The notes: a model not told the origin generated them from the letters alone. 64,000 nucleotides of DNA from Chryseobacterium indologenes (GCF_001295265.1 NZ_LJOD01000001.1:682001-746000); one strand, 5' to 3'. Counted from the stretch's first letter, positions 36,450 through 45,366 are shown. Program-made: numbers and translations.

Positions 36450-37160
36450 TTGAAAACAAAGAAAATAATACTTCTGACAGCTGTTTTAAGCTTTCAAATA
36501 TTTCTGGCCCAATTTGCTAAAGTGGTTGACCAAGACGGCTATGTGAACATCAGAAAAGAGGCAGATGCTAAGAGTGCCATTGTTGGAAAGGTCAGTTCGG
36601 GAGAAATCATTTATGTCTATGACCGCGATGAAAGCAGTAAGAACTGGCTGATGGCAGATTATCTGAATAAAAACGGAGATCTGCTTTCCGGATATATTTA
36701 CAATTCCAGGGTCAGATATATTGAATCCTATCCACGTGTGCCCTCTGTTTCCGTTACTGAAAGTAAGGCTGTTTTGGCTTCAAAGAATATAAAAGTAGAA
36801 ATTATTGCCGAACCTTTCAGCTACAAAGAAAATAAGAAGTATTTTTCTTCAAGCAGGCGGGACATGCAACTCACAGACCTGTACAAAGGAAAGCCTGTCT
36901 GGGGTACTGATGGAACCATTCCGCGGACACATTATAAATCGGTTACCGCTAAAATTGGAAATAATACGGTTGAAATCCCTGCAGCAGAAACAGAAAACCT
37001 CTTCAATGTGAATACTGAGTTCACGGAGTGTTATTTTGATTCCGAAAATGAAACCCTCTATATCAGCATGGTTAATTCAGATGGAGCCGGAGGATATGCT
37101 GTTCTTTTCAGAGTAGAAAAAGGAAAATACAAAGGAAAAACGGTAATTATGCCTTTCTAA
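36450..37160 (+). CDS. Secreted SH3-like domain protein
   Basis: A 236-residue protein with a TTG start at 36450 and a signal peptide ending at about residue 21 (F-L-A-Q). Residues 22-85 resemble a bacterial SH3 domain (G-Y-V-N-I-R-K-E-A-D-A-K-S-A-I-V-G-K-V and G-E-I-I-Y-V-Y-D-R-D), which usually binds cell wall or other ligands. The C-terminal 140 residues are unassigned. It starts 26 bases after the antiporter gene and is followed 14 bases later by a lipoprotein gene, so all three may be one transcript. Confidence 0.65.
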   Translation: MKTKKIILLTAVLSFQIFLAQFAKVVDQDGYVNIRKEADAKSAIVGKVSSGEIIYVYDRDESSKNWLMADYLNKNGDLLSGYIYNSRVRYIESYPRVPSVSVTESKAVLASKNIKVEIIAEPFSYKENKKYFSSSRRDMQLTDLYKGKPVWGTDGTIPRTHYKSVTAKIGNNTVEIPAAETENLFNVNTEFTECYFDSENETLYISMVNSDGAGGYAVLFRVEKGKYKGKTVIMPF

Positions 37161-37174
37161 AAACAAAAATAACT

Positions 37175-37810
37175 ATGAGAATCAACACATTATTAATTCC
37201 CTTGCTCACTTTTATTTTATTTTCGTGTAAAGAGAAAAAAGAAACCTTTAAAAATGATCCTCCTGCATCTTCTGCAACAGATACTTTAGCTACTGAACAG
37301 CCCGCAGAAATGCCAGATACGGCTAATATAAAGAAAATTGAAAGTAAGTCTTTTCAGGAATCGAAAATGGAGGCCGATACGTTAACTAATAATTTCTATT
37401 TCGACAAATTTCCTTCAACCCGCTATAAGTTCACCCAAAAAGCAAAACTGGATTTTTCCAGAGATAAAGACTTTTATGATTTCAGGACGAGAATCAGGAA
37501 GGCTTATGCAGAAGGAACTCCCGATTTTGCCAGTTATTATATCACCGTTATCTTCGGATGCGGAACGAGCTGTATTATGGGAATGATGATGGATGTTCGG
37601 GATGGAAAAATTTACGATCTTCCGCTTGGGGAAGAAACGTCATGCTTATTTGCGGATGACAGGGCAATTTTTGATCTAGACAGCAGGCTTTTCATTGCCA
37701 GTATCTGCAGGGAATCTAATGAAGCTGAAAACGTCTATTACAATGCTTTTGTATGGAACGAGCAGAAGAAGGTTTTTGAAAAGGTGGATGAAAAGGATAT
37801 TAAACAATAA
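37175..37810 (+). CDS. Lipoprotein of unknown function
   Basis: A 211-residue lipoprotein with a lipobox L-F-S-C (Cys18), a Ser/Thr/Pro/Glu-rich linker to about residue 60, and a folded C-terminal domain with a C-G-T-S-C motif around residue 130 and further Cys near 155 and 175. The motif and position of the cysteines suggest disulfides in the periplasm. No family recognised. Probably in one operon with the SH3-type gene upstream. Confidence 0.55.
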   Translation: MRINTLLIPLLTFILFSCKEKKETFKNDPPASSATDTLATEQPAEMPDTANIKKIESKSFQESKMEADTLTNNFYFDKFPSTRYKFTQKAKLDFSRDKDFYDFRTRIRKAYAEGTPDFASYYITVIFGCGTSCIMGMMMDVRDGKIYDLPLGEETSCLFADDRAIFDLDSRLFIASICRESNEAENVYYNAFVWNEQKKVFEKVDEKDIKQ

Positions 37811-37881
37811 TATAAACTTTATCATTAAATACCGGCATAAAAAACATATTTAAACCAACTTATAAAAAAGAAAAATCCTCA

Positions 37882-38253
37882 ATGAAGAAAATCCTGCTTA
37901 TTTTCATTTCAATAATTGTATTGATTGTAATTTCCTTTACCATCTACTGGAACTTACCCATAAGCATCACCAGACATTCTGATATTGAATACGGGAATAA
38001 CCTCATCCAAAATGTCGAAAATTACAGGAAGACCCATCACAGCTTACCGGAAAACAACGACTGGAAAACACTGGAAAAATTAGGATTCAAACCTAATGAT
38101 CTTGGAACTCAGCCGGATTACAGCACTAATGGTGCAGGCGCTTATGAAATTACCTATCTGGACAGCTTCGATGGTCCTTACCTGATCTGGAATTCCAATG
38201 AAAAAGAATGGAGTATTGATTTTCCTAAGATTTTTAAAAAGAAAAATCGTTAA
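37882..38253 (+). CDS. Small membrane-anchored protein of unknown function
   Basis: A 123-residue protein with one N-terminal transmembrane helix (about residues 4-24) and a short soluble domain facing the periplasm. The layout, with a helix followed by H-S-D-I-E-Y-G-N-N-L-I-Q-N-V-E-N-Y-R, recalls pilin-like or anchored small proteins, but there is no clear type IV pilin motif. It is 71 bases after the lipoprotein gene and ends at a terminator. Confidence 0.5.
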   Translation: MKKILLIFISIIVLIVISFTIYWNLPISITRHSDIEYGNNLIQNVENYRKTHHSLPENNDWKTLEKLGFKPNDLGTQPDYSTNGAGAYEITYLDSFDGPYLIWNSNEKEWSIDFPKIFKKKNR

Positions 38254-38259
38254 ATATAG

Positions 38260-38290
38260 AAAGAGCTGCAATGATTGATTACAGCTCTTT
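38260..38290. terminator. Bidirectional intrinsic terminator
   Basis: AAAGAGCTG and CAGCTCTTT form a 9-base stem with a 13-base AT-rich loop, followed by T-run. It lies between the small membrane gene and the end of purK. Confidence 0.75.
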
Positions 38291-38307
38291 TATTTTGAGG
38301 TGAATTG

Positions 38308-39420
38308 TTATTCAGCAATCACTTTTACCATTCCTTTTACTTTCACCAGTTTTTCCATCAGCTCTTCTCTGGAATCGGCTAGAACATTGATGTGTCCCAT
38401 TTTTCTGCCCGGTTTGGTTTCTGTCTTTCCATATAGATGAACATAGGTTTCGGGTAATCGGAGAACATCTTCCATTCCCTGATATATTACCTTTCCGGCA
38501 TGTCCTTCTGCTCCTACCAGATTCAGCATTCCGCTGTAGGTAATGGCATCGGTATCTGCTAAAGGTAGGTTTTTCACCACCCTGTACATCTGTTCAAACT
38601 GGGAATTGGTATTTCCTTCCTGGCTCTGGTGGCCGGAATTATGTAATCTCGGAGCCGTTTCGTTCACCCATACTTTTCCTTCCTTATCCAGGAACAATTC
38701 AATGGCAAAAAGTCCCGGTGAGTTTACAGCATTCAGAAATTTATCTGTAATTACATCGATTTGGTTCTGAACATCCTCAGTCAAAAGAACCGGGCAGACG
38801 TTAAAATCCAGCAGGTTCAGTTTAGGATCAGCCACCATTTCCGTTACGGGGAAAATATTGGTTTCTCCGCTTTCATTTCTGGCAACAATTACAGAAAGTT
38901 CTTTGTCAATATCCACAAGGTTTTCAATCACGGAAGGTTCTTTCCAAAGATCCTGAAGATCATTTTCCGTTTTGATGACCTGCACGCCTTTTCCGTCATA
39001 ACCGCCTGTATTCATCTTCTGAACGAACGGCAGAGGCATTACAATTTTCTCATCACTATTCCACACCACCTGGAATTCGGGGCTTGGGATATCATGGGCT
39101 TTATAGAATTCTTTCTGAAGAATTTTCTGTTGGATGGTCTTGATAATGGCTGCATTCGGGACTACCTTTACCCCTTGTTTTTCAAGTTCTGCAAGGGCAT
39201 CGGCATTTACGTGCTCTATTTCTATTGTTACGACCTCTTTGTCTTTGCCGAAATTCAGCACCGTTTCATAATCATTGAAATTTCCCTGAGTGAAATATGA
39301 GATGTTGTGACATGGGGCATCAGAAGCAGGATCCAGCGTGTAAAATTGGTCATCGTATTTCAATGCGCTCTGAATCAGCATTCTTCCCAGCTGTCCGCCT
39401 CCTAAAATTCCTATTTTCAT
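38308..39420 (-). CDS. purK: 5-(carboxyamino)imidazole ribonucleotide synthase
   Basis: Carboxylates AIR with ATP and bicarbonate to N5-CAIR, the substrate of PurE. The 370-residue ATP-grasp enzyme begins M-K-I-G-I-L-G-G-G-Q-L-G-R-M-L and has the family motifs M-N-T-G-G-Y-D-G-K-G (around 136-145) and the metal-binding region E-L-F-L-D-K-E-G-K-V-W-V-N-E-T-A-P-R-L-H-N-S-G-H (around 244-267). It is monocistronic and located away from purE. Confidence 0.95.
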   Translation of the reverse strand: MKIGILGGGQLGRMLIQSALKYDDQFYTLDPASDAPCHNISYFTQGNFNDYETVLNFGKDKEVVTIEIEHVNADALAELEKQGVKVVPNAAIIKTIQQKILQKEFYKAHDIPSPEFQVVWNSDEKIVMPLPFVQKMNTGGYDGKGVQVIKTENDLQDLWKEPSVIENLVDIDKELSVIVARNESGETNIFPVTEMVADPKLNLLDFNVCPVLLTEDVQNQIDVITDKFLNAVNSPGLFAIELFLDKEGKVWVNETAPRLHNSGHQSQEGNTNSQFEQMYRVVKNLPLADTDAITYSGMLNLVGAEGHAGKVIYQGMEDVLRLPETYVHLYGKTETKPGRKMGHINVLADSREELMEKLVKVKGMVKVIAE

Positions 39421-39462
39421 TTTTACTTTTATTTTTTCTGTTAGATTTAAATTTCCGCTGCC

Positions 39463-40026
39463 TTATTGAATTTTATCAATTTTAAGATAGCCTAAGCCCA
39501 TCGGGTTTTCCTGGTTTTCCTTTTCAGACCGGGTCAGAACAATGGAATATTTTTCTTTCATTTTTTCAGGCAGAATGTCGCTTACATTGAAAACATCATC
39601 AATATCAACGCCGTGCTTATCATCAATGTGGCTTACAGCTCCCTCAAAGCCCATTGTTGCATAAAACTCGGTAGCTTTTGCTTTTTTCACGATCTCCCCC
39701 ATTGACTTCCCTACCATCAGGTGCTGTTCATGAAACTCTTCAAAAAAACCTTTTTTATACCCTCCAAGATTAAGGAAATACAATTGATCTTCTGAGATTT
39801 TTTCTCCTTTTTCAACAATTTTCACTTCATATCCATCTGCAAATTTCACTTCCTGATAACAGTCCACATGGATCTTTCCTTCTGCTTCTTTCCAGAATTC
39901 TTTCATATCGGACACAAGATCCTTAAGGTTTTCCGCTATTCCGAAAAAAACATCATGCTGTTCAATATTTCGGCCTTTAGGCGTTGCACCGAGGATGATA
40001 TAGAATAATTTCACTTCACTTTTCAT
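39463..40026 (-). CDS. DUF1543-family protein
   Basis: A 187-residue cytosolic protein. The segment L-F-Y-I-I-L-G-A-T-P-K-G-R-N-I-E-Q-H-D-V-F-F-G-I-A-E (in two short pieces, residues 7-32) is the signature of DUF1543, a family seen in Flavobacteriia and some other bacteria, with no known function. The rest is rich in charged residues. It is 43 bases upstream of purK on the same strand, and could be co-transcribed with it. Confidence 0.8.
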   Translation of the reverse strand: MKSEVKLFYIILGATPKGRNIEQHDVFFGIAENLKDLVSDMKEFWKEAEGKIHVDCYQEVKFADGYEVKIVEKGEKISEDQLYFLNLGGYKKGFFEEFHEQHLMVGKSMGEIVKKAKATEFYATMGFEGAVSHIDDKHGVDIDDVFNVSDILPEKMKEKYSIVLTRSEKENQENPMGLGYLKIDKIQ

Positions 40027-40087
40027 GCCTACAAAAATACGTCAAATTTATCTTTTTTAAACGTTTGGCAGAGTACAGCAATAGTTT

Positions 40088-40095
40088 TATATTTG
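40088..40095 (+). promoter_or_regulatory. -7 promoter element of the TauE-like gene
   Basis: TATATTTG matches TAnnTTTG and is followed by TAGC and the ATG, exactly as at 24442-24449. Confidence 0.5.
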
Positions 40096-40099
40096 TAGC

Positions 40100-40930
40100 A
40101 TGTCAGAAATCATCATTCTCTTCCTCGGCGCTATTTCAGCCGGGCTTTTAGGCTCACTTACGGGTTTAGGAGGGGGAGTTATCATTATTCCTTTATTAAC
40201 GCTGGGTTTCGGCGTTCCTATGCATTATGCTATTGGTGCTTCTTTAATTTCTGTGATCGGAACTTCGTCCGGTGCCGCGGTGGCTTTCGTTAAAGAAGGT
40301 TTTACCAATATGCGGATCGGAATGTTTCTGGAGATTGCTACTACAGCAGGGGCTATTATTGGGGCTTTGGTTTCGGGAATGCTTAATCCGAATACCATCG
40401 GGATTATCTTTGCCAGCATCCTTTTGTTGACGGTTATTTTAAATCTTAAAGGAAAACCTGACCATCAGGAACCTTTAATTAAAGGAAGCCTGGAAGACCA
40501 ACTGAAACTTTACGGAACTTTTCCTGACAAAGGTGTTCTGAAAAGCTATTCAGCGAGAAATACCGTTCCCGGATTTCTGATGATGATGTTTGCAGGCGCC
40601 ATGTCCGGTCTTTTGGGAATTGGTTCCGGTGCCCTGAAAGTTCTGGCTATGGACAATATGATGAAACTGCCATTCAAAGTTTCTACAACAACCAGTAACT
40701 TTATGATTGGTGTAACGGCGGTAGCCAGTGCTCTGATCTATTTTCAGAGAGGCGAAATTATTCCGGTGATTGTAGCTCCGGTTCTGATTGGTGTGGTCGT
40801 AGGAAGTTTCATCGGATCCAAAACCCTGATGGTTTCCAAAACCAAGAAATTAAAAGTATTTTTTGCCATTGTCATTACGGTACTTTCAATCTATATGATG
40901 TATAACGGGATCAATAAAAGCTTCAGATAA
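40100..40930 (+). CDS. TauE/SafE-family sulfite/anion exporter
   Basis: A 276-residue inner-membrane protein with about eight helices. The N-terminal G-L-L-G-S-L-T-G-L-G-G-G-V-I-I-I-P-L and the matching repeat M-S-G-L-L-G-I-G-S-G-A-L-K-V (around 170) are the duplicated signature of TauE/SafE. Members export sulfite, sulfoacetate or other organic anions; the cargo here is unknown. Its stop overlaps the next start (TAATG), and that next gene is a DUF1634 protein, a pairing seen in many bacteria. Confidence 0.88.
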   Translation: MSEIIILFLGAISAGLLGSLTGLGGGVIIIPLLTLGFGVPMHYAIGASLISVIGTSSGAAVAFVKEGFTNMRIGMFLEIATTAGAIIGALVSGMLNPNTIGIIFASILLLTVILNLKGKPDHQEPLIKGSLEDQLKLYGTFPDKGVLKSYSARNTVPGFLMMMFAGAMSGLLGIGSGALKVLAMDNMMKLPFKVSTTTSNFMIGVTAVASALIYFQRGEIIPVIVAPVLIGVVVGSFIGSKTLMVSKTKKLKVFFAIVITVLSIYMMYNGINKSFR

Positions 40931-41313
40931 TGAAAAAGAATTTTACAGATGTGGATCTGAACCGTTCAGTAGGAAATCTCCTGAGACTGGGCGTTATTTT
41001 GTCTGTGATTACTTCATTGGCCGGTTTCATCAAACTATTTCTTGAGGGCTTTAAAATGCCTAAAAAATATACAAGTCTTGATATAGGAACTTCCTCTGAA
41101 AAGGTATGGGGGCACTTCTGGAACTCTTTGTGTAAAGGAGAAGGAATGGCCATCATTCAACTGGGAATTCTTCTGCTAATCTTTACGCCTTTAATGAGAA
41201 TTATTTTTGCTCTCATTGGGTATTTAAAAGAAAAAGACTACGTATATGTAGTCATTTCCTCTATTGTACTGGCCATTATGGCGGTAAGCTTTTTTACGGG
41301 ATACGCACACTAA
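40930..41313 (+). CDS. DUF1634-family membrane protein
   Basis: A 127-residue protein with three hydrophobic helices (about residues 18-36, 68-92 and 100-122). The N-terminal D-V-D-L-N-R-S-V-G-N-L-L-R-L-G-V-I-L-S fits DUF1634. Coupled by a TAATG overlap to the TauE-like gene, so it is probably an accessory subunit of that transporter. It ends two bases before the convergent VOC gene. Confidence 0.8.
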   Translation: MKKNFTDVDLNRSVGNLLRLGVILSVITSLAGFIKLFLEGFKMPKKYTSLDIGTSSEKVWGHFWNSLCKGEGMAIIQLGILLLIFTPLMRIIFALIGYLKEKDYVYVVISSIVLAIMAVSFFTGYAH

Positions 41314-41315
41314 TT

Positions 41316-41693
41316 CTACATTTCATAGAACTCCAGCGGAAGCTGATCCGGATCCTGGGTGAAGAAAAACTCTTTTCCCGTATATTCATCGATGCGGATT
41401 TCTTCGCATATAAGCCCTTTTGAAATAAGTTCCTTCCTCTTATCTCCTACCTTGTCTACGGAAAAAGCCAGATGTCTTAATCCGCATGCTTCCGGGCGGG
41501 AAGGTCTTGAAGGTGGATCAGGAAATGAAAAAAGCTCAATTACATAATGATCTCCTATAGCAAGGTCAAGTTTATAGGATTGCCTTTCTTCACGGTACAC
41601 CTCCCGGATCATATTTAAGCCTAAGGTTTCAGTATAGAATTTTTTAGAAATCTTATAATCCGAACAGATTATGGCAATGTGGTGGATCTTCAT
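41316..41693 (-). CDS. VOC-family protein (glyoxalase I-like, YaeR type)
   Basis: A 125-residue metalloenzyme-fold protein. It begins I-H-H-I-A-I-I-C-S-D-Y and contains the expected ligands: His4 or His5, the Glu in V-I-E-L-F (around 52), the His in L-R-H-L-A-F (around 73) and the Glu in L-E-F-Y-E-M at the C-terminus. The layout resembles the SMU1112c/YaeR group, close to glyoxalase I but of unknown substrate. It is just downstream of an unknown membrane-protein gene on the same strand. Confidence 0.82.
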   Translation of the reverse strand: MKIHHIAIICSDYKISKKFYTETLGLNMIREVYREERQSYKLDLAIGDHYVIELFSFPDPPSRPSRPEACGLRHLAFSVDKVGDKRKELISKGLICEEIRIDEYTGKEFFFTQDPDQLPLEFYEM

Positions 41694-41698
41694 ATTTA

Positions 41699-42622
41699 TT
41701 AGAATGTTTTAAATTTTTCTTTCAGGAGCTTTCCGTAGAGTTTTCGCAGCTTCCGGTCGACTTCCTGTGCTTTCATCGTCTCTCCTATTTTTGCAGATTT
41801 TACGGTGATTACCGTTCCTTTATTTCCTATTCTGCTGTGCATATCAAACTGTATATTCCACACCGTCTGATCATCCAGCTGAATGCTGTCTATTGTATAT
41901 TCATTACTTAAATTGATCATTCTGAAAATGGATGCTTTTAAAGAATCATCAGAAACCTGATAGATCTTCTTATCATTATAAAGATTCTTCTGTTCTAAAG
42001 TTCCGGTGCTCAGAAGCCTGCTTTTGCTTTTTGCAATAATTCTGGCAGTATCTTTCTGCACTTTTATATTCCGTTTTTTAAGTTCGGAAAATATTTCATC
42101 CTTAGACTGATTCACTTCAAAAGAGTAATCGTTAAAATAGAGATTTCCGGTGTACGGAACATAATCAAAATAACGGTTTCCGGGAGAAGTTGACATCAAA
42201 ATTAATACGGCTGGCAGTAGCACGAGGGAAGGATTCAGTTTTTTTAAGCTAAAACGGTTAATAACTGAACTGTTTTTAATCAATACGTAAGGAAACGGAA
42301 GCAATACCAGTACGATGAGATCCGTATAATCCACTACTCTGTGCAATGGAATAAAGGAAAAACTATTGTACAGCCCGATGCAGCTTTCTGAAAATGGGGA
42401 TTTCCAAAAGGCAAATAAAACCCCGGCCAGATGGACGGAATACTGTTTCAGCTGTGGAAATAAGTACGTTAAAAGCATCGGCAGCAGGATAATTCCTGCC
42501 ATATCTGAAAGTTTCCCAGTAAACCAGCTGGTGTAATGGTATTTGAAAAAATGATCATTGAGGAATAAAATGGCCAGACAGGCTAAAAAAATGTAATTAA
42601 GGATCAGATTTTTATTTCGCAT
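41699..42622 (-). CDS. Membrane protein with periplasmic or soluble C-terminal domain, unknown
   Basis: A 307-residue protein. Residues about 1-145 hold four or five hydrophobic helices (including F-T-G-K-L-S-D-M-A-G-I-I-L-L-P), and the last 160 residues are soluble, charged and beta/alpha mixed. I recognise no family. Its start overlaps the stop of the NTF2-like gene (TAATG on the minus strand), so the two are translationally coupled; the VOC gene follows after five bases, giving a likely three-gene operon. Confidence 0.55.
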   Translation of the reverse strand: MRNKNLILNYIFLACLAILFLNDHFFKYHYTSWFTGKLSDMAGIILLPMLLTYLFPQLKQYSVHLAGVLFAFWKSPFSESCIGLYNSFSFIPLHRVVDYTDLIVLVLLPFPYVLIKNSSVINRFSLKKLNPSLVLLPAVLILMSTSPGNRYFDYVPYTGNLYFNDYSFEVNQSKDEIFSELKKRNIKVQKDTARIIAKSKSRLLSTGTLEQKNLYNDKKIYQVSDDSLKASIFRMINLSNEYTIDSIQLDDQTVWNIQFDMHSRIGNKGTVITVKSAKIGETMKAQEVDRKLRKLYGKLLKEKFKTF

Positions 42623-43068
42623 TATTGTATTTCCTTACAGTTTTCTTTTCTTCTTGTATCAATAAGGTATTGGATTTTCCAGCTGTTGTCCTTCTGCTTT
42701 ACGAGTTGAAAACTGTTGACTCCACAATGCGCAAACTTTTCTCTGTAATAAAAAGAATATGGTGTAAATACGCTCGCCAGCATGCCATCTGAATGAATAG
42801 CCTCAATTTCAATTCTTTCATCCAGGTCTCCTTTCGGAATCTTTACAACGGATGAAATAAAATCTTTGATTTCTTCACTTTTTACGGTTCCATCTTTGGT
42901 GATGGTCTGAAGAACAGCATTTTCCGTAAAAGCAGACTGTATCAGGGCTGCATCTGCGTTCTTCATTCCTAAAAATAAATTACGGATCGGCTTTTCTATT
43001 TCTTTATTCTCATTCTGCGCAAAACAGAATGTACTGAATATTAATGCTGCAACGGCCAGTTTATTCAT
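42622..43068 (-). CDS. Secreted NTF2-like (SnoaL-type) protein
   Basis: A 148-residue protein with a signal peptide ending at F-C-F-A-Q (residue 18). The mature part has the NTF2-like cone fold pattern: a long helix (I-E-K-P-I-R-N-L-F-L-G-M-K-N-A-D-A-A-L-I), then A-F-T-E-N-A-V-L, and strands that contain Y-S-F-Y-Y-R-E-K-F-A-H-C-G and S-F-Q-L-V-K-Q-K-D-N-S-W-K-I. Such folds often bind small ligands or have isomerase activity. It is the first gene of a putative three-gene operon. Confidence 0.75.
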   Translation of the reverse strand: MNKLAVAALIFSTFCFAQNENKEIEKPIRNLFLGMKNADAALIQSAFTENAVLQTITKDGTVKSEEIKDFISSVVKIPKGDLDERIEIEAIHSDGMLASVFTPYSFYYREKFAHCGVNSFQLVKQKDNSWKIQYLIDTRRKENCKEIQ

Positions 43069-43192
43069 ATCGGTTTAATCTGATGCAATAAAAGTAAAAA
43101 AATATTAGAAACCATTAAAATTAACAAAGTTTAAAATATTAAGAGGCAGGATTTATGATGAAATATTTTATTTTTATCTGTTATTTATTGAT

Positions 43193-44275
43193 ATGTGGGG
43201 TATTTATTTATTTTTAACCGCGCTGCTGGTGTTTCTGACGGTGCTTCCCAAAATCCAGAATTCACACTGGATATTCAGGGTTCCGGAATTCGGTAAGATC
43301 CAGATCACCTATGTTGTGTTCATTACATTTCTTTTCGGGTTCAGCCTGGAAAAGCCGCAGTATTTTTTATATTCACAGGGACTTCTGATCCTGATGTTTG
43401 TTCATCATGGGGTTACGCTCATCAGGTATACTCCGCTTTATCCTGTAAAAAAACACAGACAGCGTAACCGGTCTTCAGAGAAGCTTCATTTTGTGTCTGC
43501 CAATGTTTATCAGTTCAATAAAGAATATGACCGGTTTATAAAGCTTATTGAAAAATACCGTCCGGATGTTTTTCTCACGATGGAAAGTAACGGTGACTGG
43601 GAAAAAGCAATGAGAACTTTAGAGAAAGATTACCCGTACCAGCATAAAGTAACGCTTGAAAATACATACGGAATGCACTTCTATTCTAAAATTGAAATCA
43701 AAAGTGCACAGACCCACTATTTTGTTGCGGACGACATTCCGAGCATTGAAGCTCATTTAAAAACTGAAGACGGATTCTCATTTGTATTTTTCGGAGTTCA
43801 TCCGCCACCGCCAAGCCCTACGGAAGAGGAAACTTCAAAAGAAAGAGACGGAGATCTTCTCAGTACGGCAAAACGCGTGAAAGACCTCCTTAAACCCGTT
43901 ATTGTTGTTGGGGATTTTAACAATGTAGCATGGTCTAAATCCTCTGTCCTGTTCAGAAAAACAAGTGGTTTAATAGATCCCAGGATCGGGCATTCCTTCG
44001 TTTCTACTTTTCATGCCAGGTACCGTATGCTGAGATTTCCTATAGACCTGATGTTCCATAGCGAAGATATTTTTATCAAAGAACTGAAAACGCTGGAAAA
44101 TTTCGGTTCAGATCATCTTCCTGTTTACTGTGAATTTTTCATCGATCATCATAATGACGAGCAGGAGGAACTTGTGGAAGAAGCCACTGCCGAAGAAAAA
44201 GCAGAAGCGGAAGAAATGATACAGGAAGGAAAAAAAGAAGACGGAAACCGCGAAGAAGTGGTAACGGAAGACTGA
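43193..44275 (+). CDS. Endonuclease/exonuclease/phosphatase-fold membrane protein
   Basis: A 360-residue protein. Two or three transmembrane helices occupy residues 1-85; the EEP fold follows with L-H-F-V-S-A-N-V-Y-Q-F-N, F-L-T-M-E-S with the metal-binding Glu (around 130), V-V-V-G-D-F-N-N-V-A-W-S (around 240) and G-S-D-H-L-P-V-Y-C (around 305). The C-terminal tail (about 320-360) is strongly acidic. It probably acts as a phosphatase or phosphodiesterase on the outer face of the inner membrane; substrate unknown. Confidence 0.82.
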   Translation: MWGIYLFLTALLVFLTVLPKIQNSHWIFRVPEFGKIQITYVVFITFLFGFSLEKPQYFLYSQGLLILMFVHHGVTLIRYTPLYPVKKHRQRNRSSEKLHFVSANVYQFNKEYDRFIKLIEKYRPDVFLTMESNGDWEKAMRTLEKDYPYQHKVTLENTYGMHFYSKIEIKSAQTHYFVADDIPSIEAHLKTEDGFSFVFFGVHPPPPSPTEEETSKERDGDLLSTAKRVKDLLKPVIVVGDFNNVAWSKSSVLFRKTSGLIDPRIGHSFVSTFHARYRMLRFPIDLMFHSEDIFIKELKTLENFGSDHLPVYCEFFIDHHNDEQEELVEEATAEEKAEAEEMIQEGKKEDGNREEVVTED

Positions 44276-44370
44276 TTTCTAATCCTGATACAAAATACAG
44301 AATATTTCTTCGGATAGCAATATATAATGAATAATTTTTGTATAATCGTGCTGGAATTAATAGCCGACAT

Positions 44371-45078
44371 ATGAATCTGATAGACAATTTAAAATCAAAT
44401 GCTTTTATAGAATTTGCGAAAGACCATTCTACCCTCATCATTGCCATTCCTTACATCATCGGAGGCCTGCGCCAGTTATTCAGACTTCTTACCATTTCGT
44501 TTGATCTGATTATTTTCTTCTCTTTTACACAACTTTTAATAGATGGCATCATTACCATCCTTAAAATGGTTGTATTATTATCATATGTACAGCTCTACAA
44601 ATCCTTTTTAGATAAAAAAACCAATTCTGGCGAACTGAAAGCCCTGAAACAATACAGCATTATCTTAGGCTGTTTATTTACAGGAATCGTTGGAACTGTC
44701 ATCTATTTTAAAATGGTTGTCGGAAACCTTCCGTATGCACCGATTTTCCAGTTTTTCGTATTTCTTTTATTAATTCTGCTGTCTATTAATCTTGTGATTT
44801 CATTAAAAGACAGCCCATTTAAAGGCACAGGATATTCTATGATCTTTGTCTTTCTGGTCTTTATTCCTATGCCTGTTTCCTCAATGAATCATATTGACAA
44901 TATCGACACTTTATCCAAGAGGCTGAAAACGGAATATAAAGATGCTAAAATGGTGTATTACAATGATCAGTATTTGTTTTATAAAATCAATCCTAAAGAT
45001 TCAGCAGATAAAATTTTAGTTGTGAAAATTGATAAGCTATTTGATGATGTTATATATGAAGGACAGAAAGAAAAGTAA
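44371..45078 (+). CDS. Polytopic membrane protein of unknown function
   Basis: A 235-residue protein with about five hydrophobic helices in residues 20-175, then a soluble tail of 60 residues. The ATG at 44371 is preferred over a TTG at 44338 because it fits the start of the first hydrophobic region better. No family recognised. Alone on its strand, followed by a gap with a repeat. Confidence 0.5.
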   Translation: MNLIDNLKSNAFIEFAKDHSTLIIAIPYIIGGLRQLFRLLTISFDLIIFFSFTQLLIDGIITILKMVVLLSYVQLYKSFLDKKTNSGELKALKQYSIILGCLFTGIVGTVIYFKMVVGNLPYAPIFQFFVFLLLILLSINLVISLKDSPFKGTGYSMIFVFLVFIPMPVSSMNHIDNIDTLSKRLKTEYKDAKMVYYNDQYLFYKINPKDSADKILVVKIDKLFDDVIYEGQKEK

Positions 45079-45366
45079 TTTTCTGAAACATAAAGGTTGA
45101 TGATTAACAATATTGATTAAAGTATTTTTACAATCTGTGGAATCTTCTTTTAACCACAACAGGCACAAAAGATTTTTAACACTTTTTTTTAGTAGAATAC
45201 TTCACACATAGAAGTTCACATAACTTAAAAAAATCTGAGATTTTTAATTAACATAAAACAATCTAAATGACTGTATTTAATCTCAATATTCATTTTGTGT
45301 GCTAATTTCATATAAAAGACCGTTCCACAGTCGTGAAACGGTCTTTTAATTTATAAAATTATATTC
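45079..45366. other. 288-base gap: degenerate repeat and purA terminator
   Basis: The gap contains AACCACAACAGGCACAAAAG at 45152-45171 and a 39-base segment at 45200-45238 that is a changed copy of the one at 33489-33528. No coding frame is evident. A terminator stands at 45314-45347. Confidence 0.55.
45314..45347. terminator. Intrinsic terminator after purA
   Basis: AAAAGACCGTT pairs with AACGGTCTTTT across a 12-base loop, with T-run on both strands. It ends the leftward purA transcript. Confidence 0.8.

Noticed and set aside
31743..39420. purE and purK as one operon
   Set aside because: They are 6 kb apart with genes on the other strand and terminators in between.
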